DNA of 64,000 bases from Asterias rubens (lineage: Eukaryota > Echinodermata > Asteroidea > Forcipulatida > Asteriidae). Below, piece after piece: positions 35,485 through 47,268 of this stretch. Location of the stretch: contig NC_047065.1 of assembly GCF_902459465.1 (NCBI RefSeq), positions 19,791,828-19,855,827 on the forward strand. Direction: 5' to 3'. Positions within the stretch are counted from its first letter, which is position 1; the number at the start of each line of letters is the position of its first letter. The translations under genes and the position numbers were made by a program. The notes beneath the pieces were generated by a model that was not told where the DNA came from, did no database searches, and saw only the letters and a list, made by a program, of their open reading frames with translations.

Positions 35485-37400
35485 TTAATATACAAATAAT
35501 AATTAATTGTTAGATACGTGTTGATTACCGTGTATATGATACTAAACCTATTTCGATAGTCTTGTTTCACAGATTGTGTAATGTTGTAATTGAGAGGCTA
35601 ATTAATGTTTAACAAAATCTTATTCCATTTGAACTGATAACTGTAGTATAGGCTCTGTGATGAACAATATTTGCGTCAGTGTTGGAACTGGTGTGACTTT
35701 ATGTACTTAGGTATACGTTGTTCTCATCAAAGGTGTTTACATCAACCTACACTTAAATTGTAAAAGGAGATCATATGAGCTAAAGTAGTAGTCCAGTCTA
35801 TTTTCTATACCATCCACCCTGGTAATAGTTAAAAAGCAGGACAGTTCTTTTCAGAACTGAGAAGTCTCCCGAACCTCCCATTATCTACTCCGCGGCAGTA
35901 GAATAAAGCAAGACAGTTCTCTAAGAACAAACTCTACCCGTCAAGTAGATACACACATGGTGTTACCGCAAACAACATACATCGATAATTATTATATTGT
36001 CTCTTTTTTTTCTTCTTCAAGTTGTCAACTATCTTAAAAGCTTACGGGTAAGAATAACATAGTTTTTAAGTTCTAACACTGCACACTAGGGTTTTAAAAT
36101 TTACACATATAAAAATCAATGAGAAAATCTAAATTAACACCATAGGGTAAACACAAATGTAAGTGTTTTGGCAGAAGAGAGTGCAATATACCCTAGCCTA
36201 TATGTTGTAAAAGCTGATTTTGTCTATTCCATGTATCTATACATGGCAACATTACCCTTTGGAAAGGCTTGCGGTAACACAATATAATTACGATCTCTAT
36301 AGGTTGGGGTGGTTCTGATAAGAACCATTGGTTTCAACGACGTTTCGATCAGTTTGCTCTGATCGTCTATTGGAGAGTACGATCAGGGATTACTGATCAA
36401 AACGTCGAGTTGAAACAAACGGTTCTTTCTAGATTCACCCTCAACCCATAGAGATCAATCCATGGTCACGTTACCGCAAACCTTTCCATGTCGTAATTCC
36501 ACCAACAAAGTTTCAAATCCTACTTAACATTACCTTAGTTTCAATTTTAACAACCCAATTTTTGCAGTGTGATTCGTTGCACAAAATGTTTATAAATCTT
36601 ACACCACAATTCGCAACTTACTCAATCGAAACACAACGAGTCAGAGTGATAATTACAATTAAGTGCAGCGCTATACAGTTATTTATCTAACTATATCACA
36701 CATGTTCAAAAATAATCACACAATCAATCAGTTATTAAGATAAATCCAGGAATTTTTAGATTTAGAGAGCGCCTGTGTTAACCTAAGGTCAATGTTTAAT
36801 TAGGTGGGAATTAAATTAACGCATCTGTTCTAAAGACAAGTTTGATATGTTACGCATTCAGTAAAGTTTGAATTATAGTTCTTGTATAATGTGGTGACCC
36901 AATGAACAAGTGTAAATACATCATGGTTCAGTTTGTCAAACAATAATTATGGTTAACTAACTTATAACGTTTGCTAATGATCAGTCGAAGACTTTTTCTG
37001 ATAAACCCGTCGTGCATTAAATGTTGAAAAAGTTGTGAATACACATTAAAAATTATTCCATCGTAAGTTAAATGTTATTGTCGGTAAATTTTCTGAACTC
37101 ATTAAAGGTAGGGTTGCAGATTGGTTAAATCTCAAAAGATAACGACCAAAATTACTTGGTATTAAGTTATTTCTGTGACGTCACTCTATTGTTGAAAATG
37201 TTATAAACTCAGTACTTTCCAGAGCTCTGTGACAAAGCCTGTAAAGCCTAAGTTAGTACGGAGTATACAGTGCTAACACACAGATGTAAGTATTGTTGGT
37301 AAAACCAACGTTAATAACATTATAGTCATTAAAAAGAATGTTTCCATAAAAAAAAACTAAAAAAAAACTAACAACCAACTAATAGTCAGTAGAAGAATGA
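35485..37400. other. Intergenic stretch between convergent genes; repeats only
   Basis: No coding frame with splice support is seen. It holds a palindromic MITE at 36261-36488 and a SINE A tail remnant at about 37205-37290 (AGTATACAGTGCTAACACAC). The rest is AT-rich sequence in which I see nothing. Confidence 0.5.
36261..36488. repeat. Palindromic MITE family GCGGTAACAC, full copy
   Basis: The termini are inverted (GGAAAGGCTTGCGGTAACAC and its partner ending TTACCGCAAACCTTTCC). The inner arms share GGTTTCAACGACGTTTCGAT. Fragments of the same family are at about 19690-19770, 37690-37800, 39285-39560 and 46847-46870. Confidence 0.75.
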
Positions 37401-40356
37401 TTATTCACATTCTTTGTTCGTAGCCTCTTCAACTTTTACCTCAGCAAGCTGTAGATAACCATCTCGAACACTAGGGTGTGTAATATCGATGTCAACACTT
37501 ACATATCTGGCTACAACAGGTGGGTCGCAGACAAACACAATCACCGCTCCCTGCTTGGACTGGGCCTCTGTCGCTGGTAAACCGCATGGTTGGTTCTCGG
37601 AGATGATGGAGCTCTCACCGGCGCGTACAGTAGCGGCATTGAATCGCCATCCTGAGTAAAAACAAAAGTAACAAATATAGCCATGAAGACAACCAGAGCA
37701 TACTGATCGAAACGTTGAGTCGTTAACCACCGTTTTTTTTCAGAACCAACCCTACCCCCAAAGTATTCACATGGTGTTACCGCAAACCTCGCCTACCCCA
37801 GTTTTTGTTATACTTCCACCATCATAACAAGTTTCGAATCATATTTAAAGGCAGTGGACACTACTGGTAATTACTCAAAATTATTATCGTCATAAAACCT
37901 TTCTTGATTACGAGTAATGGGGAGAGGTTGATAGTATAAAACATTGTGAGAAACAGCTCCCTCTGAAGTGACGTAGTTTTCGAAAAAGAAGTAATTTTTC
38001 ACGAAATTGATTTTGAGACCCAAGTTTAGAAATTTAGGTATCGAAATCAAGCATCAGAAAGCACACAACTTCGTGTGACAAGGGTGTTTTTTCCTTCATT
38101 GTTATCTCGCAACTGCGACGACCGATTGAGCTCAAATTTTCACAGGTTTGTTATTTGCATTTATGTTTAGATACACCAACTGTGAAGACTGGTCTTTGAC
38201 AATTACCAATAGTGTCCACTGCCTTTAAATGTAGCCACGGTGGTATTTGTACATACCTCTGTAAACAGAAGATGAATTTCTTGAGTACGGTCAAGCCAGG
38301 TAAACCTTGAATGAAAAGTTTACGACCTAAAGAGCCAACAATCCCATAAAAGAGATCACACATGTTGTACAGGTCTGCAAGTTAACAATTTCTATGTTGG
38401 TTGTTTTCCTACAAACTATGGTTATAATGCTCTGGCACTAATTAAGATTGGTCAGAACTTATCAGTTATTAGTTTGAGCTTTCGCCACCAGCCTTGGCAT
38501 AACTTCGGTAAGCAAGCCATTTTGCCAACTTCATAATTTAGTAAACAAAAAATTGTAGAAATTTTTAACTTAAATGAACGACTGAAATTGTCAACTAGAC
38601 CACCGATATACCCGGTGCATCTAGGTCGTGGGCCATGGTTCGAATCCGTCCGAATTCGTTGTGGCGTGTATTATGTCCATCTGTCCCTTTGTCTGTTCGT
38701 CTGTTTGTATGTCTGTCTGTTCGTCTGTCTGTCTGTCTGTCTGTCTGGTGGTCTTGTTTTCTTGTCTGTCTGGCTGTTTTTTGTTACAAGCTATAATGCT
38801 TATCAAAACGGCCCCGTACTCTATCAATATTTATTCATGTTTACTCTTATAAGATACTTAAAGATATTTGTTGCATTACTCCGTAATACATGTAACTGTT
38901 GTTATTCTTTTATGAAATGTATTCTTGAATTGAAAAAAAAATAAAAATAAAAAAAATGATCCGCGTATTATGCTTGTGAGTTTGGTTTCTACACAGCTCA
39001 GAACAGGTATACTTTGCTAAAACATATCCCCTTTCTTCCCGTTGTAAATTTTCATCAATTAAATGTTCTCGTAATTAAAAATGAAACAAGAATAAGAAAC
39101 ACATTACCACAGCAGTTTAACCTCAATGTAACAGTGACGGCACCCAGGCAGTGTTTATCTACCAAGTCAACCTTCCACCAAGGATGCGGATCATTCACCT
39201 CTGGGGGTGGAGAGAAGGAAGATGAGAGAACCTGTAAATTCATTGACCATGAAACGTGTCAAGAAGTATTGCCATTTGTGTGAAGTTTGCCGTAAATCTA
39301 TGGGAACATCTCTTTGGAGTAGTGTTGGTTCTGAAAAGAACCGATTGTTGATAACTAAACGTTTCTAAAGACGTTCAGAACATACTATAATCAGTAGGGC
39401 CTATTCACCTTAAGGGGGACCTAGCAACATAGTCCAGCACCATCCTGAATACGGTCAGAGCATACTGATCAAAATGTTGAGCTGTCATGCCATCGGTTCT
39501 TCTCAGAACCGACACCTCGAAAGAGATAATCACATGGTGTTCTGAAAACCTCCCATGATTATAACTCCAACCGTGAGAGGTTTCAAAATGTACTTATTTC
39601 AATGTAATAGCGATTACATTATGTGGTTTCAACACAAAATTATGTTTATTTATGAAAAGAATAAAAATCTAGGCAATGGACCAGGAGGAATTTATTTTCG
39701 TCACATACGGATGAGCATAAATTATTTAATTTATTTGTTACTTTTTGTTTTAAACACTGTTTGTAAAAAAAAAAAAAAAAAAATATTTATGAATAATCAA
39801 ATGGAAACTAAGAGAATGTTCAACATGATTTTACCGAGGTTACAAGGATAATAGTTGTTATACTTCTGAACTTTAATGGTTTGCACCCGGATCATTTATA
39901 TTGACCTAATTAAAAGTAGTTGTTGTAGTATTCAGATTTTTTGAAATGTGTTAAAAACAAGGAAAAAACAGAACACGTGAAAGGGCACCATCGAACATTT
40001 TGTTATTTAGTTATTTAGTTATTTAATTATTAAAATTATTTCTGGTACACAGAGTGAGGTTTTATGGTTTCAGTCCGAGTTCAACATGCACGAAAACGCA
40101 CTAAGGTCTTTTGTGTACGTTAACACAAATTGGACATCAAATTACCAAAAGAAGGGACATTTTTCGAATTAAAAATTCTTCGCCAGGATAATAATGAGGC
40201 ATCAGTTGATCTGGCAGATCGGCTGTTAAGAATAAAAGAACAATAGCTTACTGGTATGTGTGAAAGTGTTTATATTCCCATCAATAGCTTTATCACTAGT
40301 GTACTCGGAGCGGTAAGTAGAGCTCTGCGTAGCAACCTTGCCGATCAATTCAACCG
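37401..40356 (-). CDS. F-type lectin domain of HYR-lectin gene (3 exons)
   Basis: Exons 40356-40252, 39200-39108 and 37651-37401. The order is VELIGKVATQSSTYRSEYTS DKAIDG (N-terminal strand), PWWKVDLVDKHCLGAVTVTL (core), then CDPPVVARYVSVDIDI and LQLAEVKVEEAT to stop. Compared with the HX26RXDX4R fucose signature it has one extra residue before the Arg, and RLN replaces RXD; the last Arg (GWR) is kept. The acceptor at 39200 was preferred to one about 36 bases upstream because the latter leads to a stop. Confidence 0.85.
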
Positions 40357-43300
40357 CTATGGCAGACAAAAAGAAGAAGAAAAAAGATAGTATTTATGTC
40401 CTAATCAGACTGCAAGACAAGCACACAAAAAATGTGGGTGGACAGGTGAGTTTGGTGGTTTTACTGGGTAATGTATTTTTGAACCGATGGGATAATTCCA
40501 ATGACAACCTAATACTTTTTTGTACTTGACTCTTTTGTGTACATAAGGTAAAACCGAAACTCAGGTCACATTTTCTTAAATTAAACTCATGCGTTCTGCC
40601 ACTATAAAGCAAATCAAAAGGTAGTCCTGGTGTACACGACCCTTTCCCAACCTAGCTTTAAAAATTCCAAATGAAGATCAAAGGTTACAACTCATTGCGA
40701 AACTATGACAAGATAGCATTATCATCTTTTAGCTAACAACCTTAATACGGTTCCGGTTTGTGGGGACCAGCCATTGTTTTTCTAGTATTCCATTCTAAAC
40801 ACGGAGTCCTGGTTGAACATAATAATTCTCTTGTGGGGTCCACTATTCCGTTTTTTTATAAAATACCCCACAATGACGTACACGTAGGCCCAGCTATACC
40901 TACCCATCGAGAGTGCGTCTTGGCTACAGACCTTGGCAAAATGTCATACAGCTGCCTAATGGCATTGAATCCTGTCGGTAATTACTCACAATAATTATTA
41001 GCGTATAACCTTACTTGGTAACAAGTAATGGGGATCTGTTGGTAGTAAAAACATCGTGAGAAACGGCTCCCTCTGAAGTAACGTAGTTTTCGGGAAAGAA
41101 GTATTTTTCCACGGATTTGATTTCGAGACCTCATAATTAGATTTTTAGGTCCCGAAATCAAGCATCTGAAAGCACACAACTTCGTGTGACCAGGGTGTTT
41201 TTTCTTCCATTACTATCTCGCAACTTCGACGACCAATTTTCACAGGTTTGTTATTTAGATACACACCAAGTGAGAAGAATGCTCTTTGACAATTACCAAC
41301 AGTGTGCTTAAAAGCAAATAGCAAAGCACAACAAAATTCTGCTAACCGACGTTTTTTACGTAAAGCTAAATGCCATTTCCCATGTAGCTTATGTGACCTG
41401 CTTACTATTGCTTAGTATCATATTTTCTGCGTAAGCAGATCTGTGAAATTGGGCACTAATCTCATTTACATGATAATATTGTCGACCGCGCTGATGTAAA
41501 TAAATTTTACTTGAAACGTTTACTCACGTTTTTTTATGGCGATGACCACATTGAACGTACAAATCTGCGAATTTCCAGCTTCATCTTTGGCACTGTAAGT
41601 GATGATGTGAATTCCCTTGGTGAAGTTTGGACCCTTGTCTGGTGTCTCATTGACTACAGTAGGGTGAACCCCAGAGTTGTCTGTTGCTGTTGGCTCATCC
41701 CATTCAACTAGCACAGTTATATTGCCATTATCAATCACCTGATTGACTTTCAGTGGGCAGTTTGTGAAACGTGGTTGGACACCATCAACTGAAAAATAAT
41801 CAAATTAAATCCATCTGATGACAGAACAGGGCCCAATTGCATAGAGCTGCTACGCATGAAATTTCTTCACTGATAAAAACAGGATTACCAGCCAAATTTC
41901 CGCTTGTTACATAATGCTTGTTACTGGTATTCAGCTTTTGTTTTGTCAAGGAAGAAATGTCATGTTAAGCACATTTTTGTGCTTAGCAGCTCTATGAAAT
42001 GTTTTAACTAAATAAAAAATGTGTAGCTTTCGGTTGAGTAATTACCAATAGTGTCAAGTGCCTTTTAAAGACAAGTTAATTCAACTATAGTTTGTAAAAA
42101 AAAATGGCTAGATACTCACCAACAGTAACGGTAAACTCGCACCTGTCAATGTTGTTTTTCAAATCAACGGCCTTGTAGGAAATTGTATGAACCCCAAACG
42201 GAAAGAATGAGCCACTGTCTCTGGTAGACAATAGGGTGATAAGTGGAGGAATGCCCGAACTCTTAGTCGCACTTGGTTGTCCCCATGCAATCACAGCACC
42301 CGAAAAGTTACCGCTCGTTACCCGTTCCGAGATTGAGGTCGGACAAGCAATAGACGCAGGAACGTAATCATCTGCGAACAAAGTTTCAAGATGCGGTATT
42401 CAAAAGAGTATAATTTGTATTAAATATATATATATATATATATATGTGGTTTATTATTTATTATATATATATAAATATTTTTTTTTTACCCATACACCGA
42501 TGTGTGTTAGCACTGTATACTCAGTACTTTCCCGAGTCCTGTGAAAAAATATCACAGGCATATAACTCGGGTGGGATTCGAACCCACGACCCTTGCAATT
42601 CTAGAGCAGTGTCTTACCAACTAGACTACCGAGATTGCCCAATAGCTAGAGGCAGTTCGAATCCTATTTGTTGGCAGCGGGTACCGCAACGATATAATTT
42701 GTGTTAACCCTCACGCAAATGTGTTTAAGCATTGCTTACCCAGTTGGTAAACATCATACGGACCATAAAACAAGCTAAATTGAGATGGGCTGGACACACT
42801 GCCCGATGAAATGATAACAGGTCTGGGAGATCTCGGGTGCACATTCTTTTTTGAAGAAGTTTTTGCTTATACTTTTGCCCTTCCCGAACCGGCCTGTGCT
42901 TGTTTTTTAATTGTACTGTCCGAAGATGGGCAACACGAATAATGGATTGACAACCAATGACAGAGGGAAGGAATAGAGGTCGACAGAGAAGAAAATGGAG
43001 AGATGACATCAAAGTAATTTCAGGAACAACACTGACCAGAACTGCAAAAGAATGATACTTAGTAGGCCTACTTTTCCGAGTTCTGGTTGTGAGAAATATG
43101 CTCAAGTAGCAAGGGCCACGCGTGGGTTCGAATCACAAACGAATGATTTGTCTGTGGATTTTTTGTTCACAGAATTCGAGAATTGAGTTACTACAAATTG
43201 GAAGCTGATAATTTTGATATAATTTTTGTCCCCTGAGTTTTGAGACAGTGTACAAAAACTATTATTAGGGAACACGTTGCCTTGGATTGGTCGGGTTGGT

Positions 43301-46259
43301 CTTTGAAAAGCGTTTGTAACCGTTTGTTATAAAATGCACACGGTTAGAAAGATGTTTTAAAAGTAGAATACAATGATCCACACACATTTGCCTCGAAATT
43401 GCGTGGTTTTCCTTTTACTTTGCGAACTAACTCGGTCGGCCAGTTATGGGAGTCAAAAATTTGACTCCAATAAATGGTCGACCGTGTTTGTCGACGAGGT
43501 AAAAGGAACACGCAATTTCGAGTGATACTTGTGTGGATCATAATATTCTACTTTTAAAATATCTTTCTAATCATATGCATTCTATAACAAACGGTAACAA
43601 ATGCTTTTCAAAGACCAACTCGACCGATCTAAGGCAACGTGTTCGTTTAACACACACCATGAAAGGTCGACACAGCTAACGTACCTTGACAGTCAAAGTA
43701 TTCTTGTATGGTATCCTGATTGTCAGTGAATAGTGGTGTATCCGTGTGGACTGGTTTAAAGGAGTGCTCTCGCCTGTCCATTGTAACGCCACCAGGACGG
43801 AGACTGTTACAGGAACCTCTATCCCCACGCTCGAAAGGTTTGATCCAGCGAAGTTTGCCGTTCTCGTCCGGTTCTTGATTGAAGTAGCATACCTTTCCTT
43901 TAACGCTCACAACAAAGTGTCCTATATTGACAAAATAACATCATAATGGTTGTGTTAAAAAAGATAATTTTTTCCATTATTCTCTCGTGACCCAGATGGC
44001 CGATCGATCTCAAACTTCTAGAACCTATTACAGGTTTGTCAGTTTATGTATAATATTATGGTAGATTACATAAAGTGCTTACACTGCCAGCAACTGTTTT
44101 GTTAGCAAAAAAATAATTCTGAAATGTTCCTTTAACTGTTACTCTTCTCATTATAATGACATTAATCCACTGGTCTGAACAACAATGGATAATATATGTG
44201 TATTGCATTAATAATAAGCTTAATGCAGCGATTCGTTGCTATGACAGCCTGCCAATACACAAACTAAAGAAGATGAGTTATTACTGTTGTTTAGTTTTCA
44301 TCACACAACAATTATGCAAGGCATCAAAGCGCTTCACAATAATAAACCAATCATTAACTACATATAAGTAAAGTACTTATACATATAGAAAACACTGCGT
44401 AAGTGTGGTAATCACATCGCACGACCCACCCGTATACACAGTCACACCGCTCAACGCAAGCCGTGCGCCTACTGTGCTCAAGTCATCCGCATTCGTCTCC
44501 TATCCGCATGCGGGTAGTGTACTATCCGCATGTGTTCGGGCGTTGCGACTGCCATTATTATACAACGCGCCGTATCGTGCATGGTGATTGCACACATAAC
44601 ATTACCGAAGCGGTCCGTTGCCAAGACAACCTGTCAAGTAACAAAAATAACTTTTAGTTGTACTTTTTACAGGATGTTGATGGAGACATCGCACAATATC
44701 ATGCATTAAACGGAAGTACAAAGGGGATCGTGTATCGTACATGCAGTTATCGTGAACATGCATAAGCTGGCAGGAAAACAAGGGGGGGGAAGAAGAAAAA
44801 AAAAACTCCCTGCACAACATTTATAACCTTTGAACAGCATATCATCCATACAAAACATTTATCTTGGAGTCATCTTGAGGTCATAACTCAAACCATGCCC
44901 TTTTCGTGGCGTGTCATGGACTATTGGTTAAGAGCACAGGACTCAAGCTCTGGTGATCAGCAGAGTGTTGGTTCGAGAGTAGTGACACCTGTGATGCAAG
45001 ACACTCATGGTGCTTCATCCTTCGGATGGGACGTAAAGCCGTTGGTCCAGTGTATTGTATAACGCAGGTAAAAGAACCCAGTGCACTTAATATCGTAACA
45101 GAAGGGGATCGCCTCGGTGTTCCTGGTCTGATCGCCAACAAACTGCGCCAGAGCACCTTTTACAACATTACATCGTGCTATTAAATGATTATGTCTCATA
45201 ATTCAAACGTAGTCCCACATCTTAATAATAATAATAAAACAGTGTTTATAAAGTGCCTTATGCCAGGCCTCAGGGCGCTCGAAACGAAATAAAAACAATA
45301 ATTTAAAAAGCATCACTAAATATAGAAACAGCAGTTAACAAAACACAAGAAAAATAATAGCTAAAACCAAACAAAACCACAAGGAGCAAAAGATGTTTTA
45401 AAAGTTAGTAACTTAAACTTGAAACATATAATAAACACAAAAATACTTGAGGTAAAAGGTTACCAGCACCTCGCTCAAGTCAAGAACCTCAGCAACTATT
45501 AAACATACCTAAAAATACTAAACATATTTAAATACCACATATTCAACGAATAGAGCTAAACTCAATTCAATAAAGAGGCAAAAAGTTGCAGGGAATATTA
45601 TGTATGTTTATTGCGCCAGGAGTGTCGCTGAGTGACGGATATGATCGCTGCATCCACTATTATACCCATTTCGGCATTCGACAGTTATTAAAGCCATTAT
45701 ACATTTTCGGTAATCAGTATTGTCCAAGTCACACACTTCGTGTATCACAACTATATATAAAATAACAAACCTGTGAACAGTTTAGGCTCAATCGGTTATC
45801 GAAGTCGGGAGAAAATAACAAGAAAACCCACTCTTGTTTCCGCGCGTTTCGCCGTGACATGACATGTGTTTAAAATAAATCCGTAATTCTCGCTATCGAG
45901 AATTGATATTGTTTTAATTTTTTTCAAAAAGTATTAGCATTTCATTGAACAATATTTCAAGAGAGGTCTTTCACCATAACCTACTGTAAACCCTGTAAAT
46001 AAGTTGTAAATCTGTGAATTTTATTTTATTTTTTTTATTTTTTTTTACCGAAAGTGTATAATGGCTTTAACAAAGGTGTCCAGTGGGTTTATCGGTGATT
46101 GTCAGCACAAAACATGAGGATCGCTGCTTGTTTTTGCTTCACGATTTAGTTGAATTTGAACAAGATTTTGTTGATAATTATCAACAGTTTTGCATACTTA
46201 CCTAAGAAAATCATCCACAAAACAAGAAGACATGCACCAACGTTTCGGTAGAGAAACAT
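37401..46259 (-). CDS. Secreted HYR-HYR-F-type lectin protein (7 exons, 418 aa, complete)
   Basis: Exons in transcript order: 46259-46202, 43921-43685, 42371-42120, 41788-41528, 40356-40252, 39200-39108 and 37651-37401. All six introns are phase 1 with GT-AG ends, and the total of 1,257 bases is a whole number of codons. The protein has a signal peptide (MFLYRNVGACLLVLWMIFLG), an unrecognised domain with three cysteines, two HYR (hyalin repeat, Ig-like) domains and one C-terminal F-type lectin domain. HYR domains mediate extracellular adhesion and F-type lectins bind fucose in other animals; the combined role is inference. The lectin signature is altered, so fucose binding is uncertain. It is divergent from the three-lectin gene at 48735. 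Confidence 0.87.
37849..38224. repeat. TTAA-flanked MITE family 1, full copy
   Basis: TTAA on both sides (37845-37848, 38225-38228). 376 bases, inverted termini AGGCAGTGGACACTACTGG, orientation opposite to 9029-9403. It lies in the last intron of the HYR-lectin gene. Confidence 0.85.
38686..38776. repeat. GTCT-rich microsatellite
   Basis: Runs of GTCT/GTCTGTCT with some interruptions, within an intron of the HYR-lectin gene. A tRNA-like GGTTCGAATCCG sits just before it, which may be a SINE remnant. Confidence 0.8.
39285..39560. repeat. GCGGTAACAC-family MITE, diverged copy
   Basis: Inverted GGTTCTGAAAAGAACCG and CGGTTCTTCTCAGAACCG arms, with TTTGCCGTAAATC and CACATGGTGTTCTGAAAACC at the outer ends. 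Intronic in the HYR-lectin gene. Confidence 0.55.
40974..41309. repeat. MITE family 1, end-eroded copy
   Basis: The body matches 37849-38224, including CTCCCTCTGAAGTAACGTAG and GATTTCGAGACCTCA. The outermost AGGCAGTGGACACT is lost at the left and replaced at the right. Confidence 0.75.
41528..42371 (-). CDS. Two HYR-domain exons of HYR-lectin gene
   Basis: Exons 42371-42120 and 41788-41528, each one HYR domain and each phase 1-1. The first has ASIACPTSISERV, then FPFGVHTISYKAVD and CEFTVTV. The second has FTNCPLKVNQVIDNG, EWDEPTATDNSGV, FTKGIHIITYSAKDEAGNSQ and CTFNVVI. The second fits the HYR pattern (P.ATDNSG, G.H.ITY.A.D..GN...C.F.V.V) very closely. Confidence 0.87.
41829..42000. repeat. 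Palindromic MITE (GGGCCC...CATAGAGCTGC family), copy 2
   Basis: GGGCCCAATTGCATAGAGCT at the left, GCTTAGCAGCTCTATGAAAT at the right. Shorter than the copy at 15947-16196. It lies in the intron between the two HYR exons. Confidence 0.75.
42481..42693 (-). repeat. tRNA-derived SINE A, copy 4
   Basis: Reverse-complement copy with GTGGGATTCGAACCCACGAC (B-box region) and CCAACTAGACTACCGAG (A-box region). It is preceded by a TA microsatellite at about 42424-42475. Confidence 0.8.
42728..43085 (+). mobile_element. LINE C-terminal remnant, interrupted
   Basis: Two pieces of a LINE C-terminus, NIIRTIKQAKLRWAGHTAR and RGRQRRKWRDDIKVIS, flank about 150 bases of unrelated sequence. The WAGH...RGR..RKWRDDI wording is typical of several LINE clades. 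Broken by a stop and by the inserted DNA. Confidence 0.6.
43095..43195 (+). repeat. SINE A fragment
   Basis: GTGGGTTCGAATCACAAACG is followed by a tail-like CTGTGGATTTTTTGTTCACAG and GAGAATTGAGTTAC, parallel to the SINE A tail but diverged. It lacks the A-box region. Confidence 0.45.
43268..43645. repeat. Palindromic MITE family 2 (GAACACGTTGCCTTGG), copy 1
   Basis: GGAACACGTTGCCTTGGATT at the left and its complement ending CAACGTGTTCG at the right. The long inner arms include CTCGAAATTGCGTGG. A second copy with intact TTAA flanks is at 47225-47606. Confidence 0.8.
43685..43921 (-). CDS. N-terminal unrecognised domain exon of HYR-lectin gene
   Basis: One phase 1-1 exon of 79 codons follows directly on the signal-peptide exon. 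It contains VCYFNQEPDENGKLRW, then GDRGSCNSLRPGGV and EYFDCQ. Three cysteines, many charged residues, no motif I recognise. Its symmetric phase would let it act as a shuffled module. Confidence 0.7.
44899..45130 (+). repeat. tRNA-headed SINE with conserved central domain
   Basis: TGGACTATTGGTTAAGAGCA and GTTGGTTCGAGAGTAG form a tRNA-like head. A body with GGATGGGACGTAAAGCCGTT and AAAAGAACCCAGTGCACTTA follows. That body wording is widespread in marine invertebrate SINEs, as I recall; exact family not assigned. Confidence 0.6.
45220..45300 (-). mobile_element. SINE/LINE 3' end with (TAA)n, minus strand
   Basis: TAATAATAATAAAACAGTG followed by TTTATAAAGTGCCTTATGCC; on the minus strand this is an L2-like 3' end with a TTA tail. 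The rest of the element, if present, is not recognisable. Confidence 0.45.
45693..46078. repeat. Distant MITE family 1 relative
   Basis: Shares AACAAACCTGTGAACAGTTT, GGCTCAATCGG and GAAGTCGGGAGAAAATAA with the family but has its own centre (TCTCGCTATCGAGA). It lies in the first intron of the HYR-lectin gene. Confidence 0.55.
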
Positions 46260-46309
46260 TCTAAACAAGTGTCTTCAGGACCACGGTGGACGACAAAACA
46301 GTGATCAGT

Positions 46310-46320
46310 TTTTTTTATCA
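46310..46320 (-). promoter_or_regulatory. Possible TATA-like element of the HYR-lectin gene
   Basis: On the minus strand GATAAAAAAAA lies about 50 bases before the ATG at 46259. Position is reasonable but the sequence is weak. Confidence 0.25.
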
Positions 46321-46439
46321 CAAGCAACTTGAGTACAGCTAGCCAAAACATTGACTCAATACTGAGACGAGTCAAGTCTAGACCTATGGTCTGCCGCGAT
46401 GAAATAGTCGAGTCGTGAGGGTGGTTTCGTAATTATTCA

Positions 46440-46615
46440 GATAAACGTGATCGAAAACTGCTCTCGTGAGATCACTGCTTTCGCGCGAAGCTGCTGGCTG
46501 CCGACAACTCCCCCGACAGTGCGAGAGTAGTCCCTCGAAACCATGAACAGCAGACTCGCGAGAATATCGTCAGTTTCGCGGGAATCGCGGAGTGAGTCGG
46601 AAAAATGTCACTTTT
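46440..46615. promoter_or_regulatory. CpG-rich patch between the divergent lectin genes
   Basis: A run of CG dinucleotides (TTTCGCGCGAAG, ACTCGCGAGAATATCG, TTTCGCGGGAATCGCGG) stands out from AT-rich surroundings. It lies 200-350 bases upstream of the HYR-lectin start. It could be regulatory or just an old repeat. Confidence 0.35.
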
Positions 46616-46920
46616 AGGCCTTGAACGACTTGTCCACAAGTCTACATCAAGTGATGAGTATACCCATCGTTTTGACTTTGAGCCATCACATCTTATTGGT
46701 TGCTATGAATGGTAATACACTGACATTTGCTGCATGATTGTGTTCAATATGCAGTAATAAAACAATACATGCGCCCAAATGAGGTTATAATGAGGCTTAA
46801 CGAAGTCTTTGTTTGTGGGAATTGTTATTGGATAATAAATTTGGTTTGCGGTAACACAATGTGTGTATTTACTTGCTAGGTAGATTATAATCTTTCAGGA
46901 ATTGTCTTGATGTATATTCT

Positions 46921-47268
46921 ACTGCCCTGCTTACAACTTGGCCTATCTGGGTGGAAGTTTTAAAGGAACACATTGCCTTGGATCGGACGAGTTGGTCTAT
47001 AAAAAGCACTGCCCTGCTTACAACTTGGCCTATCTGGGTGGAAGTTTTAAAGGAACACATTGCCTTGGATCGGACGAGTTGGTCTATAAAAAGCACTGCC
47101 CTGCTTACAACTTGGCCTATCTGGGTGGAAGTTTTAAAGGAACACATTGCCTTGGATCGGACGAGTTGGTCTATAAAAAGCACTGCCCTGCTTATAACTT
47201 GGCCTATCTGGGTGGAAGTTTTAAAGGAAGACATTGCCTTGGATCGGACGAGTTGGTCTATAAAAAGC
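46921..47268. repeat. 87-bp minisatellite, four copies
   Basis: Units begin at 46921, 47008, 47095 and 47182 and are nearly identical. Each has about 36 bases starting ACTGCCCTGCTTACAACTTG and then the left end of MITE family 2 (AAAGGAACACATTGCCTTGG). The fourth unit runs on into the complete MITE at 47225-47606. Confidence 0.95.

Noticed and set aside
39200..39236. Earlier acceptor for the lectin middle exon (after TTTACAG)
   Set aside because: It opens into a stop in the required frame; the acceptor after CCACCCCCAG keeps the frame.
42725..43105. 126-codon minus-strand frame
   Set aside because: Antisense of a LINE C-terminal remnant readable on the plus strand.
46921..47268. CRISPR-like array of four regular repeats
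   Set aside because: Units are contiguous without variable spacers and contain a MITE end; eukaryotic minisatellite.
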